From positions 1 to 51,885 of the forward strand of contig JAFWVQ010000039.1 in the NCBI GenBank assembly GCA_017523925.1: a DNA stretch of 51,885 bases. The letters are read 5' to 3'. This DNA is from Clostridia bacterium (GTDB lineage Bacteria > Bacillota > Clostridia > Christensenellales > CAG-138). The stretch's first letter is position 1; every line of letters starts with the position of its first letter. Position numbers and translations under genes: made by a program. Shown piece by piece: positions 26,679 to 34,412 of this stretch. The notes under the pieces are model-generated. The model saw only the letters and a program-made list of their open reading frames with translations. It was not told where the DNA came from and did no database searches.

Positions 26679-26957
26679 TCAAAAATCATCGTATTCGCTC
26701 TGCTCGTTTTCCGCTGCAGCACCCTCGGGAAAAGCGGGGGAGCCGTCGGCGGATTTTGCCTTAAAAAGATCGTCCTCCATATCAAGCATGGCAAGCAGCA
26801 CGATGCGCATGGTGCTCATGCCCGGATACTTGCTGCGGATGCCTTCGATCCTCGAATTTACGGCTGATTCGAGCTTTTTCATGTATTCGGGAGTTTCCGC
26901 GCAAACGATGCGGAAATTCTGGCGTGCAAGACTTATATCAAAGTGATTCTTTTCCAT
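26679..26957 (-). CDS. zapA: Cell division protein ZapA-like
   Basis: This 92-residue protein has ZapA features: a short N-terminal strand region (FDISLARQNFRIVCAETPEYM), a helix covering a Glu/Arg-rich segment (KKLESAVNSRIEGIRSKY), then LLAMLDMEDDLFKAK. ZapA bundles FtsZ protofilaments at the division ring. The C-terminal tail is acidic (ENEQSEYDDF). The U32 peptidase gene follows 44 bp later on the same strand. The ribosome site is weak (an AGG 11 bases upstream). Confidence 0.8.
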   Translation of the reverse strand: MEKNHFDISLARQNFRIVCAETPEYMKKLESAVNSRIEGIRSKYPGMSTMRIVLLAMLDMEDDLFKAKSADGSPAFPEGAAAENEQSEYDDF

Positions 26958-27016
26958 AAATTCAAATAACCTTTTCGCGTTTATTGATCGAACTGCGTAT
27001 ATATCGACCCAATATA

Positions 27017-27045
27017 ATTATACTGCATTTTCTGCCTTCAATCAA
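27017..27045 (-). promoter_or_regulatory. Sigma-A-type promoter for zapA and genes downstream
   Basis: On the minus strand, TTGATT (27040-27045) and TATAAT (27017-27022) are 17 bp apart. It could drive a long unit zapA-U32-mutS2-DUF523-response regulator-kinase-htrA, since all face the same way with short gaps. Confidence 0.75.
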
Positions 27046-27078
27046 CAGGTATTTGCGCGTAATATATAGATAAACACT

Positions 27079-27106
27079 GTTTTTCTTCGAACAATTATGC
27101 TATAAT
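27079..27106 (+). promoter_or_regulatory. Probable promoter for pepF
   Basis: A perfect TATAAT lies at 27101-27106. The -35 box is poor (TGTTTT at 27079-27084, 16-bp spacer). Transcription would begin about 40 bp before the pepF ATG. Confidence 0.5.
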
Positions 27107-27153
27107 CTAATCATATCGTGCCGGAATAGCTATCCGGCTGCAGGAGGTCAACA

Positions 27154-28956
27154 ATGGCAAAACAGAAATTCGTTCCCAAGAGGAGCGAGGTAAAGAAGGA
27201 ATACACCTGGGCAACCGAGGATATCTTCGCGTCCGACGAGCTCTTCTTTGAAGCGCTTGAGGAAGCGCGAGTGCTGCCCGAGAAGCTCGATTCATATCGC
27301 GGCAGGCTTGCGGAAAGTGCCGAAGCGCTGTATGATTATCTGGTGTTTTCCGATGAATGCTCCCTTAAGCTGAGCAGACTTGGCATGTATTGCATGCGAA
27401 AAGGCGACGAGGACACGGCGAACAGCTTCTATCAGGGCATGAAGGGCAAGTTCATGAGCCTGTATGTTCAGTTCGCGAGCGCTTCGAGCTTCGATACCCC
27501 AGAGATCAACGCAATACCGGACGAGGTGCTTGACGGCTTTTACGCGCAAAAGCCCGAGCTCGAGGGCTATCGCCGCCTGCTTGAAAAGATGAGGAGCCAG
27601 CGTGAACACACGCTTTCGGACGCAGAGGAGAAGCTTCTTGCAGCTGCAAGGGATATTTCCGGCGCGCCCGGTGAGATCGCATCGAACTTCCGCAACGCCG
27701 ATCTCAAGTTCCCTTCGATCACCGATTCCGAAGGCAACGAGCTGCGTGTGACCGCGGGTTCATACAGTCCGCTCATCGAGAGCGAGGACAGGACCGTTCG
27801 CAAGGCTGCTTTTGAATCCCTGCTCGGAACGTACAAGAGCTTTGAAAACACCGCAGCTTCCTTCCTCAATGCCCAGATGAAGCAGCTTACCTTCTATTCA
27901 AGGGCGAGGAAATACGGCAGCAATCTCGAAGCGGCGCTTGCAAGCACGGAAGTGCCGGTTTCGGTCTATCACAACCTGATCAACACCGTGAATGCCAACC
28001 TCGGCTGCATGCATCGCTATATGCAGCTTCGCAAGCGTATGCTCGGGCTGGACGAGCTTCATATGTACGATCTGCACGTTGCAATGCTCCCGAACGCCGA
28101 TTCCGAAGTTCCGTATGAAAGGGCGAAGGAGATAATCATCGAGGCGCTCGCGCCGCTCGGCGAGGAGTATCTCGGCATACTCAAAGAGGGCTTCAACAAT
28201 CGCTGGATCGACGTATATGAAAACGAAGGCAAGCGCAGCGGCGCATATTCCGCCGGCGGCGTTCCCCATCCCTATGTACTTCTTAACCAGAAGGATACTC
28301 TCGACAGCATGTTCACCATCGCGCACGAGATGGGACATGCGCTGCACAGCTATTATTCCACCAAGAATCAGCCCGTTGCCTATCGCGGCTACGTGATCTT
28401 CGTTGCCGAGGTAGCTTCCACCTGCAACGAGGTTCTGCTCGTTAAGCATCTGCTTGCAAACACCAAGGATAAGAAGGAACGCGCCTATCTTATCAACCAT
28501 TTCCTTGATCAGTTCAAGAGCACCGTTTACCGCCAGACCATGTTTGCGGAGTTCGAGCTGTGGATGAACGAGCGCGTTGAAAGCGGCGAAGCACTGACGG
28601 CCGAGATGATGAACGAGGCATACTATGAGCTGAATAAAAAGTATTTCGGCGAGAGCGTCTGCGTGGACAGGCTGATTGAGATCGAGTGGGCGAGGGTGCC
28701 GCACTTCTTCTACAACTACTACGTTTTCCAGTACGCTACCGGCTTCTCCGCCGCCGTTGCGATCGCAAACCGCATCCTCAAGGAGGGCGAGAGCGCCGTG
28801 AAGGACTACAAAAAATTCCTCAGCGGCGGCTCGAGCACCGACCCGATCTCCCTGCTCAAGATCGCGGGCGTTGATATGGCCACGGCTAAGCCCATCGAGG
28901 ACGCGCTCGCGCTGTTCAGCGAGCTTATCGACGAGATGGAGGCTTACGCCGAATAA
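27154..28956 (+). CDS. pepF: Oligoendopeptidase F
   Basis: This 600-residue M3-family cytoplasmic zinc peptidase degrades short peptides. The zinc motif is HEMGH at 391-395 (TIAHEMGHALHSYYS), with the third ligand in the downstream EVASTCNEVLL segment, typical for PepF. The length and N-terminal region (VPKRSEVKKEYTWATEDIF) match the family. AGGAGG lies 8 nt before the ATG. It stands alone, with its own promoter, and would process peptides imported by systems such as Opp. Confidence 0.96.
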   Translation: MAKQKFVPKRSEVKKEYTWATEDIFASDELFFEALEEARVLPEKLDSYRGRLAESAEALYDYLVFSDECSLKLSRLGMYCMRKGDEDTANSFYQGMKGKFMSLYVQFASASSFDTPEINAIPDEVLDGFYAQKPELEGYRRLLEKMRSQREHTLSDAEEKLLAAARDISGAPGEIASNFRNADLKFPSITDSEGNELRVTAGSYSPLIESEDRTVRKAAFESLLGTYKSFENTAASFLNAQMKQLTFYSRARKYGSNLEAALASTEVPVSVYHNLINTVNANLGCMHRYMQLRKRMLGLDELHMYDLHVAMLPNADSEVPYERAKEIIIEALAPLGEEYLGILKEGFNNRWIDVYENEGKRSGAYSAGGVPHPYVLLNQKDTLDSMFTIAHEMGHALHSYYSTKNQPVAYRGYVIFVAEVASTCNEVLLVKHLLANTKDKKERAYLINHFLDQFKSTVYRQTMFAEFELWMNERVESGEALTAEMMNEAYYELNKKYFGESVCVDRLIEIEWARVPHFFYNYYVFQYATGFSAAVAIANRILKEGESAVKDYKKFLSGGSSTDPISLLKIAGVDMATAKPIEDALALFSELIDEMEAYAE

Positions 28957-29047
28957 GCCAAGCGAGCTGAAAAAACTTTTGATCGGCGCTTGGGCTGCGC
29001 TGCTGTCATACTAAGGCGGATCATGCGGATGATCTGTCGTTACTTCC

Positions 29048-29090
29048 GGCGCATCGCGCATTAGGCACGGTGCGCCTTTTATAGATTTTT
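29048..29090 (+). terminator. Weak terminator after pepF
   Basis: The stem GGCGCA / TGCGCC (29048-29053 and 29071-29076) is followed by TTTTATAGATTTTT. The stem is short and the loop long, so efficiency is doubtful. Confidence 0.4.
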
Positions 29091-29104
29091 GCTCGGAGGA
29101 GAGT

Positions 29105-30349
29105 ATGAACGATCTGTTGCGCAGGCATGCGGATATCATAACGCGCGAAGCTATAGCCGCCGTTCAGCCCGATGCGGCGGTTCGCCGTGCGCTTGAGAAA
29201 ATGGAGCTTAGCGGCAGGGTGCTGCTTGTCGCTGCGGGAAAGGCGGCATGGCGGATGGCCAAAGCCGCATCCGATCTTCTCGGCGAGCGCGTCGAAGCGG
29301 GCGTTGTTGTAACAAAGTACGGTCACGCCATGGGCGAGATAGCGAATTTTAAGATTTTTGAGGCGGGACATCCCGTTCCCGATGAAAACTCCTTCCGAGG
29401 CACGTGCGCTGCGCTTGAGCTCGTAAAGGGGTTAAGCGCAGAGGATACCGTGCTGTTTCTGCTTTCTGGCGGCGGCAGCGCGCTATTTGAAGAGCCGTTG
29501 ATACCCGCAAATGAATTGCGGAATATTACCGGGCAGCTTCTTGCCTGCGGCGCGAACATTGTTGAGATGAACACGATAAGAAAGCGGCTCTCGGCTGTCA
29601 AAGGCGGTCGCTTTGCACTCCTTTGCGCTCCGGCGAAGGTGGAGGCGGTGATCCTTTCGGATATCCTCGGAGATCCGCCCGATATGATAGCCTCGGGGCC
29701 GGCCTGTCCCGATCCCTCGACCGCCGATGACGCGAAGCGTATCGTGAAAAAATACAGTTTGGCGCTCTCGGATGAGGCGCTGCGGCTGCTGGATGAAGAA
29801 ACGCCAAAGGAGCTTACTAACGTTCAAACCCACATCAACGGCAGCGTGCGCGAGCTCTGCTTAGCCGCAGCTAACGCCGCCGGAAAGCTTGGCTATACGC
29901 CATTCATTCTCACCGATATGCTCTGCTGCCGGGCGCGGGAAGCGGGCAGCTTCCTCGCTTCGATCGTCAAGACCCATGCTTCGGATGACGCTTCCCTCGC
30001 TTTTATTGCTGGCGGCGAGACAGTTGTTAAGCTGACCGGTAAGGGCAGGGGCGGCCGCAACCAGGAGGTCGCGCTTGCTGCGGCGCCGGGGATTGCGGGC
30101 CTGAAAAACGCAGCCGTGTTCTCCGTCGGCAGCGACGGAACGGACGGCCCGACCGATGTTGCGGGAGGCTATGCGGACGGCGATACGGCGGCGGAGCTTG
30201 AAAGGCTCGGCATTTCGATTGACGCCGTGCTTGAAAACAATGATTCATACAACGCGCTTGAAAAGACCGGCGGGCTTATCATCACCGGACCTACGGGAAC
30301 GAACGTAAACGATTTTGCGGCGGCGCTCGTGCGTGCCGATCGAGATTGA
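29105..30349 (+). CDS. Glycerate 2-kinase family protein (DUF4147/MOFRL)
   Basis: This 414-residue protein is related to glycerate kinases of the GckA/TtuD type, which phosphorylate D-glycerate at C2. N-terminal domain: VLLVAAGKAAWRMAKAA and EAGHPVPDENSFRG, then FLLSGGGSALFEEP, a phosphate-binding loop. The C-terminal MOFRL domain shows GKGRGGRNQEVALAAA and VFSVGSDGTDGPTDVAGG. GGAGGAG precedes the ATG. It could link serine/glycine or hydroxypyruvate metabolism to glycolysis. No hydroxypyruvate reductase is adjacent. Confidence 0.92.
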   Translation: MNDLLRRHADIITREAIAAVQPDAAVRRALEKMELSGRVLLVAAGKAAWRMAKAASDLLGERVEAGVVVTKYGHAMGEIANFKIFEAGHPVPDENSFRGTCAALELVKGLSAEDTVLFLLSGGGSALFEEPLIPANELRNITGQLLACGANIVEMNTIRKRLSAVKGGRFALLCAPAKVEAVILSDILGDPPDMIASGPACPDPSTADDAKRIVKKYSLALSDEALRLLDEETPKELTNVQTHINGSVRELCLAAANAAGKLGYTPFILTDMLCCRAREAGSFLASIVKTHASDDASLAFIAGGETVVKLTGKGRGGRNQEVALAAAPGIAGLKNAAVFSVGSDGTDGPTDVAGGYADGDTAAELERLGISIDAVLENNDSYNALEKTGGLIITGPTGTNVNDFAAALVRADRD

Positions 30350-30383
30350 AGCTCTCGATCGTTTTGTTCAATCTGTTTCGATC

Positions 30384-30425
30384 CTTGCCCTTACAGGTCT
30401 TTTTGCGAGGGCAAGAATTATTTAA
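30384..30425 (+). terminator. Terminator-like hairpin after the glycerate kinase gene
   Basis: The stem CTTGCCCT / AGGGCAAG (30384-30391 and 30408-30415) is followed by AATTATTTA. The tail is only partly T-rich. Confidence 0.5.
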
Positions 30426-30503
30426 AGATGTTATTTGAGAGCGTAACATGGCCGAAAACCAAGCTCGAATTTGAAAGAAAATGCAGATATTTGCGCCAAA
30501 ACA

Positions 30504-30531
30504 TTGCAAATGGCGGAAATTGTGATATAAT
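30504..30531 (+). promoter_or_regulatory. Sigma-A-type promoter for tldD-tldE
   Basis: TTGCAA (30504-30509) and TATAAT (30526-30531) with a 16-bp spacer, about 33 bp before the tldD start codon. Confidence 0.7.
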
Positions 30532-30563
30532 AAAATCGCTTTTTAGCATTCGGAGGTCAAAAC

Positions 30564-31955
30564 TTGATAAACAGCAGTATCATTTCGGCGGTTCTTTACG
30601 AAGCGCTGAAGACTGGCGGCGATTTTTCCGAGCTGTATCTGGAGGATACGGAGCAGAACTCCCTTTCCATGATCGACGGAAAACTGCAAACCGCCAATTA
30701 TCAAAGAAAGGTAGGCGCAGGTGTTCGCGTGCTCAAGGGCACGAGAAGCGCCTATGCTTGTTGCAACAGCTTGAACGAAGAATCGCTCCTTTCGGCGGCA
30801 AGAGCCGCAGCGGCTGCATTCAAAGGCGCACGTGAATATGAAACGACGGGGTTTTCCGTTGACCGTATCGGCGTTTCCTGTGCAAAGATACCCTTTTCCG
30901 AGATAAACAATCAAAAGCGCATCGATATGCTTAAGCTGAGCACCGATGCCGCAAAGGCGTATTCAAACGAAATATCGCAGGTGGTAGTTAACTACATGGA
31001 CTGCGACAGAAGAACATGGATTTATAACAGTGAGGGACTCCACGCCGAGGATCGCCGTCCGCGCACTCGCCTTGCGCTTCAGGCCGTCGCCACGGCTAAC
31101 GGAGAAGCTCAGGTCGGTTCGCTCAGACCGGGGTACGGCATGGGCTTTGAAGCATATGCCGAGAAGGTCGATCTTGAGTATGTTGGCAGGCATTCGGCTG
31201 AGATAGCGGTAACGATGCTTCACGCACCGGAATGTCCTTCCGGTGCTGTTCCTGTTGTAATAGACGGCGGCTTCGGCGGCATTATCCTGCACGAAGCCTG
31301 CGTTCACTCTCTTGAATCCTCGAGCGTGGGCAGGGGCAACTCGGTTTTCTGCGATAAGCTCGGTCAAAGGATAGCAAGTGATATCGTTACCGCTGTTGAC
31401 GACGGAACTCTTCCCGGCGAATGGGGCAGCATGAATTACGACGATGAGGGCAGTCCCGCGCAGCGAAACGTGCTGATCGAAAACGGCGTGCTGAAAAGCT
31501 ACCTTGTGGACAGACTCGGGTCAAGGCTGATGGATATGCCCGTCACCGGCAGCGCAAGGCGGCAGGACTACACCTATGCCCCCGTTGCACGAATGACCAA
31601 CACTTTCATTGCCGAGGGTACTGACGATGAAGACGAGATGATCGCTTCCGTGCCGGAGGGACTGTTTGCCGTCCGTATGGGCGGTGGCTCGGTCGATACG
31701 CTGACAGGCTCTTTCAATTTCGCCGTAAACGAGGGCTATTGGGTCAGGAACGGTCAGATTGTTTGCCCGGTGCGCGGTGCAACGCTCATTGGCAAGGGTG
31801 CGGACGTCCTTATGAAGATAGACCGCATCGGCAGAAAAATGTGGATGGAGACAGGTATCTGCGGCTCGTTCTCAGGCTCCATCCCTACGAACGTCGGTCA
31901 GCCAAGGATCCGTGTCAGCGAGATCACGGTCGGCGGAAAGCGAGGCTCGGTATGA
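30564..31955 (+). CDS. tldD: TldD family metalloprotease
   Basis: This 463-residue subunit belongs to the TldD/TldE heterodimeric zinc protease, which in E. coli trims peptides including microcin B17 leader and CcdA. The metal motif HExxxH is present as HEACVH at 243-248, where the common form is HEAVGH, so the V-G pair is replaced by C-V. The start codon is TTG with GGAGG eight bases upstream; no ATG fits the conserved N-terminus. The TGA overlaps the tldE ATG. Confidence 0.92.
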   Translation: MINSSIISAVLYEALKTGGDFSELYLEDTEQNSLSMIDGKLQTANYQRKVGAGVRVLKGTRSAYACCNSLNEESLLSAARAAAAAFKGAREYETTGFSVDRIGVSCAKIPFSEINNQKRIDMLKLSTDAAKAYSNEISQVVVNYMDCDRRTWIYNSEGLHAEDRRPRTRLALQAVATANGEAQVGSLRPGYGMGFEAYAEKVDLEYVGRHSAEIAVTMLHAPECPSGAVPVVIDGGFGGIILHEACVHSLESSSVGRGNSVFCDKLGQRIASDIVTAVDDGTLPGEWGSMNYDDEGSPAQRNVLIENGVLKSYLVDRLGSRLMDMPVTGSARRQDYTYAPVARMTNTFIAEGTDDEDEMIASVPEGLFAVRMGGGSVDTLTGSFNFAVNEGYWVRNGQIVCPVRGATLIGKGADVLMKIDRIGRKMWMETGICGSFSGSIPTNVGQPRIRVSEITVGGKRGSV

Positions 31956-33286
31956 TGAGCTTCGACGAATTCATGCAGGCATGCTTTGAAGCGGCAAAGG
32001 AACAGGGATGCGATGAAGCGGAGGTGTACTCAGCTTCGGATGAGCGCATGGAGATAGGCGTTCTCGACGGAGAAGTTGTAAAAATCTGTGCAAACAGCAA
32101 CAGCGGGCTTAATCTTCGCGTTATGTATGAAGGCAGGATCGGCTATGCGTACACCGAGGTGCTTGAAGATGTCGAGAGCCTCGTTCGGCATGCTGTGGAC
32201 AACGCAAAGGTGATCGAAAATGACGACGTTCATCCAATGCAGGGCTCCTGTACCTATCCGAGCATCGAAAAAAAGCCGAATCCGATCGTTGACATGACCG
32301 ATGACGAGAGGATCAATATCGCCCTTAATCTCGAAAGAGATATTCTTGCATTTGACGATCGCGTGAACAGAATGTCGCGCTGTGAGCTGCATTCGGGCGT
32401 GCGCAGTTCTCACATCCGCAACACGCGCGGGCTCTGCGCCGACAGCGAAACCGGGTATTCCTACATCTTCGCCATTCCGATCGTTCGTCAGGGAGACGAG
32501 GAACGCTCGAACTATTCGCTCAAGTTCGGTCCCGATATCATGGACTACAACGATTTCATCAAGGAGACCGTTGACAATGCGCTGATGACCTTCAACGCGA
32601 AGCCGGTCGCTTCGGGGGAATACAGGGTTCTGCTTCGCTGCGACGCGGCGGTCGATTTCCTTGATGCTTTCTGTGAATTGTTCTTTGCGGATAAGGTTCA
32701 GGACGGGCTCTCGCTGCTTGCGGGCAAGCTGAACAAGCCCGTCGCGAGCGAGGTCGTTTCGATAGTCGACGATCCCTTCGAGGCGGACTATCCTCGCGCA
32801 TTTGACGACGAGGGCGTTCCTTCCGTGTTTACGAGCGTTGTTGAAAACGGAATACTGAAAAGCTACCTGTACAATCTCACGACCGCGCGCAAGGATAACG
32901 TTCCTTCAACTTCCAATGCGGGCAGGTTCGGCGCTTCTTCGCCGATAGGCATTATGCCGAGCAATTTCTATATAAAAGACGGAGAAAAAAGCTACAAGGA
33001 GCTTATAGATGAGCTGAACACTGGGCTCATCATCACGGAGCTTGCAGGTCTTCATGCGGGAATAAATACCGTCAGCGGCGACTTTTCGCTGATTGCGGCT
33101 GGTCTGCTCGTTGAAGGAGGAAGCATTATCCGCGCTGTCGAGCAGATAACGATCGCGGGAAATATCCTGACACTGTTGGATGGCATACTGGCCGTCGGAA
33201 ACGACCTTCGCTTCCGGCTTCCCGAGTACGGCAGAGTCGGCTCTCCGAGCCTTCTGATCGACAAGCTCGCGGTGTCCGGCAAGTGA
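31952..33286 (+). CDS. tldE: TldE/PmbA family protein
   Basis: This 444-residue partner of TldD lacks an HExxxH motif, as TldE subunits do. Family-typical parts: FMQACFEAAKEQGCDEAEVYS, a GLNLRVMYEGRIGYAYTE core strand, and the C-terminal ISGDFS-like NTVSGDFSLIAAGLLVEGG. I start at ATG 31952 (ATGA overlap with tldD); the longer frame is inside tldD, and ATG 31955 is an alternative. The pair forms an operon ended by a strong terminator. The native substrate is unknown; the radical SAM cassette 3 kb away makes a modified peptide one possibility. Confidence 0.92.
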   Translation: MMSFDEFMQACFEAAKEQGCDEAEVYSASDERMEIGVLDGEVVKICANSNSGLNLRVMYEGRIGYAYTEVLEDVESLVRHAVDNAKVIENDDVHPMQGSCTYPSIEKKPNPIVDMTDDERINIALNLERDILAFDDRVNRMSRCELHSGVRSSHIRNTRGLCADSETGYSYIFAIPIVRQGDEERSNYSLKFGPDIMDYNDFIKETVDNALMTFNAKPVASGEYRVLLRCDAAVDFLDAFCELFFADKVQDGLSLLAGKLNKPVASEVVSIVDDPFEADYPRAFDDEGVPSVFTSVVENGILKSYLYNLTTARKDNVPSTSNAGRFGASSPIGIMPSNFYIKDGEKSYKELIDELNTGLIITELAGLHAGINTVSGDFSLIAAGLLVEGGSIIRAVEQITIAGNILTLLDGILAVGNDLRFRLPEYGRVGSPSLLIDKLAVSGK

Positions 33287-33321
33287 CGATGTGTTGCTGA
33301 AAATATACATTTGATGGATCG

Positions 33322-33352
33322 AGCGCCGTTTTTGCGGCGCTTTCACTTTTCT
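33322..33352 (+). terminator. Terminator of the tldD-tldE operon
   Basis: The stem AGCGCCG / CGGCGCT (33322-33328 and 33335-33341) is followed by TTCACTTTTCTTC. Confidence 0.8.
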
Positions 33353-33377
33353 TCGAATACATATAATCCAAAACCCC

Positions 33378-33406
33378 TTGATACTTCTTTAAAAAAATAG
33401 TAAAAT
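33378..33406 (+). promoter_or_regulatory. Sigma-A-type promoter for ptb-buk
   Basis: TTGATA (33378-33383), a 17-bp A-rich spacer and TAAAAT (33401-33406). Transcription should start near 33413, at the foot of a leader hairpin. Confidence 0.75.
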
Positions 33407-33415
33407 GATAACATA

Positions 33416-33449
33416 GAAGGTATGGGCGCATTATAGCGCCCGAGCCTTC
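33416..33449 (+). promoter_or_regulatory. Stem-loop at the 5' end of the ptb-buk leader
   Basis: An inner perfect stem GGGCGC / GCGCCC (33424-33429 and 33436-33441) is extended by GAAGG / CCTTC (33416-33420 and 33445-33449). It lies at the predicted mRNA 5' end, and no T-run follows. It may protect the transcript from 5'-end decay or bind a regulator; neither is shown. Confidence 0.6.
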
Positions 33450-33499
33450 AAGGTATTAGATAAACTAAATCGGTTCAACCGAAAAACGGAGGAAAAACC

Positions 33500-34411
33500 A
33501 TGGCACTTAAAACCTTTGACGAACTTGTTGCAAAAGTTAAGTCCGGTAAAAAGAGCACCGTTGCGCTCGTTTGCGCAAACGATGCCCATGCGCTCGAAGC
33601 CGTTATCGCGGCAAGCGATCTTGTGAACGCCGTTCTCGTTGTTGAGGGCGACAAGCTCGAGGATCTCCACACGCTTCTCAAGGAACATGGCAAGACCCCC
33701 GAGGATTTCCCGATCGAGGTCGTGCCCGAGGGCATGCATCCCAGCGTTTGCGCGGCTCAGCTCATCCATGCCGGCAAGGCGGATTTCCTTATGAAGGGCA
33801 AGATCATGACCGGAAATCTTCTGAAGGGCGTTCTCGCTCCCGAGGCTGATCTTCGCACCGGTTCGCTCATGAGCCACGTTATGCTCTTTGAGGTTCCCGG
33901 CTACCATAAGCTGCTCGGCGTTACCGACGGCGGAATGTGCACCTATCCCGACCTTGAGAAGAAAGCCGGCATAGTTAAGAATGCGGTCGAATTCTTCCAT
34001 AAGATCGGCGTGGAGAAGCCCAACGTTGCGGCGCTCTGCGCGATCGAGACCGTCAACCCCAAGATGCAGGAGACCGTGGACGGCGCGGAGCTCAAGCGCA
34101 TGAGCCTTGAAGGTGAGCTCGGCGAGTGTTACGTCGAAGGTCCGATCAGCTACGATCTTGCGATGGTCCCCGAGCTTTCCGAGGTCAAGGGCTACACCGA
34201 GTGCCCCTGCTGCGGCGATTTCGATATCCTGCTCGTTCCCGAGATAGTTGTCGGCAACGTTCTCGGCAAGTGCCTGACCTACACCTGCGGCGGCAGGATG
34301 GCCGGCCTTATCATGGGCTGCAAGGTGCCGATCGTGCTCACCAGCCGCGGCTCCAGCGCCGAAGAGAAGTATTACAGCCTTGCCATGGGCGCGGGCTTCG
34401 TCGGTGAATAA
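33500..34411 (+). CDS. ptb: Phosphate butyryltransferase
   Basis: This 303-residue PTA/PTB-family enzyme converts butyryl-CoA (or a related acyl-CoA) to acyl phosphate. Typical segments: ADFLMKGKIMTGNLLKGVL, GSLMSHVMLFEVPGYHKLLGVTDGGM and the C-terminal LTSRGSSAEEKYYSLAMG. AGGAGG-like GGAGGAA lies 8 nt before the ATG. The paired kinase starts 1 nt after its stop. The Ptb-Buk route makes ATP from butyryl-CoA, or from branched-chain acyl-CoA in some Bacillota; no bcd, crt or bkd genes are here to decide. Confidence 0.93.
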   Translation: MALKTFDELVAKVKSGKKSTVALVCANDAHALEAVIAASDLVNAVLVVEGDKLEDLHTLLKEHGKTPEDFPIEVVPEGMHPSVCAAQLIHAGKADFLMKGKIMTGNLLKGVLAPEADLRTGSLMSHVMLFEVPGYHKLLGVTDGGMCTYPDLEKKAGIVKNAVEFFHKIGVEKPNVAALCAIETVNPKMQETVDGAELKRMSLEGELGECYVEGPISYDLAMVPELSEVKGYTECPCCGDFDILLVPEIVVGNVLGKCLTYTCGGRMAGLIMGCKVPIVLTSRGSSAEEKYYSLAMGAGFVGE

Positions 34412-34412
34412 G

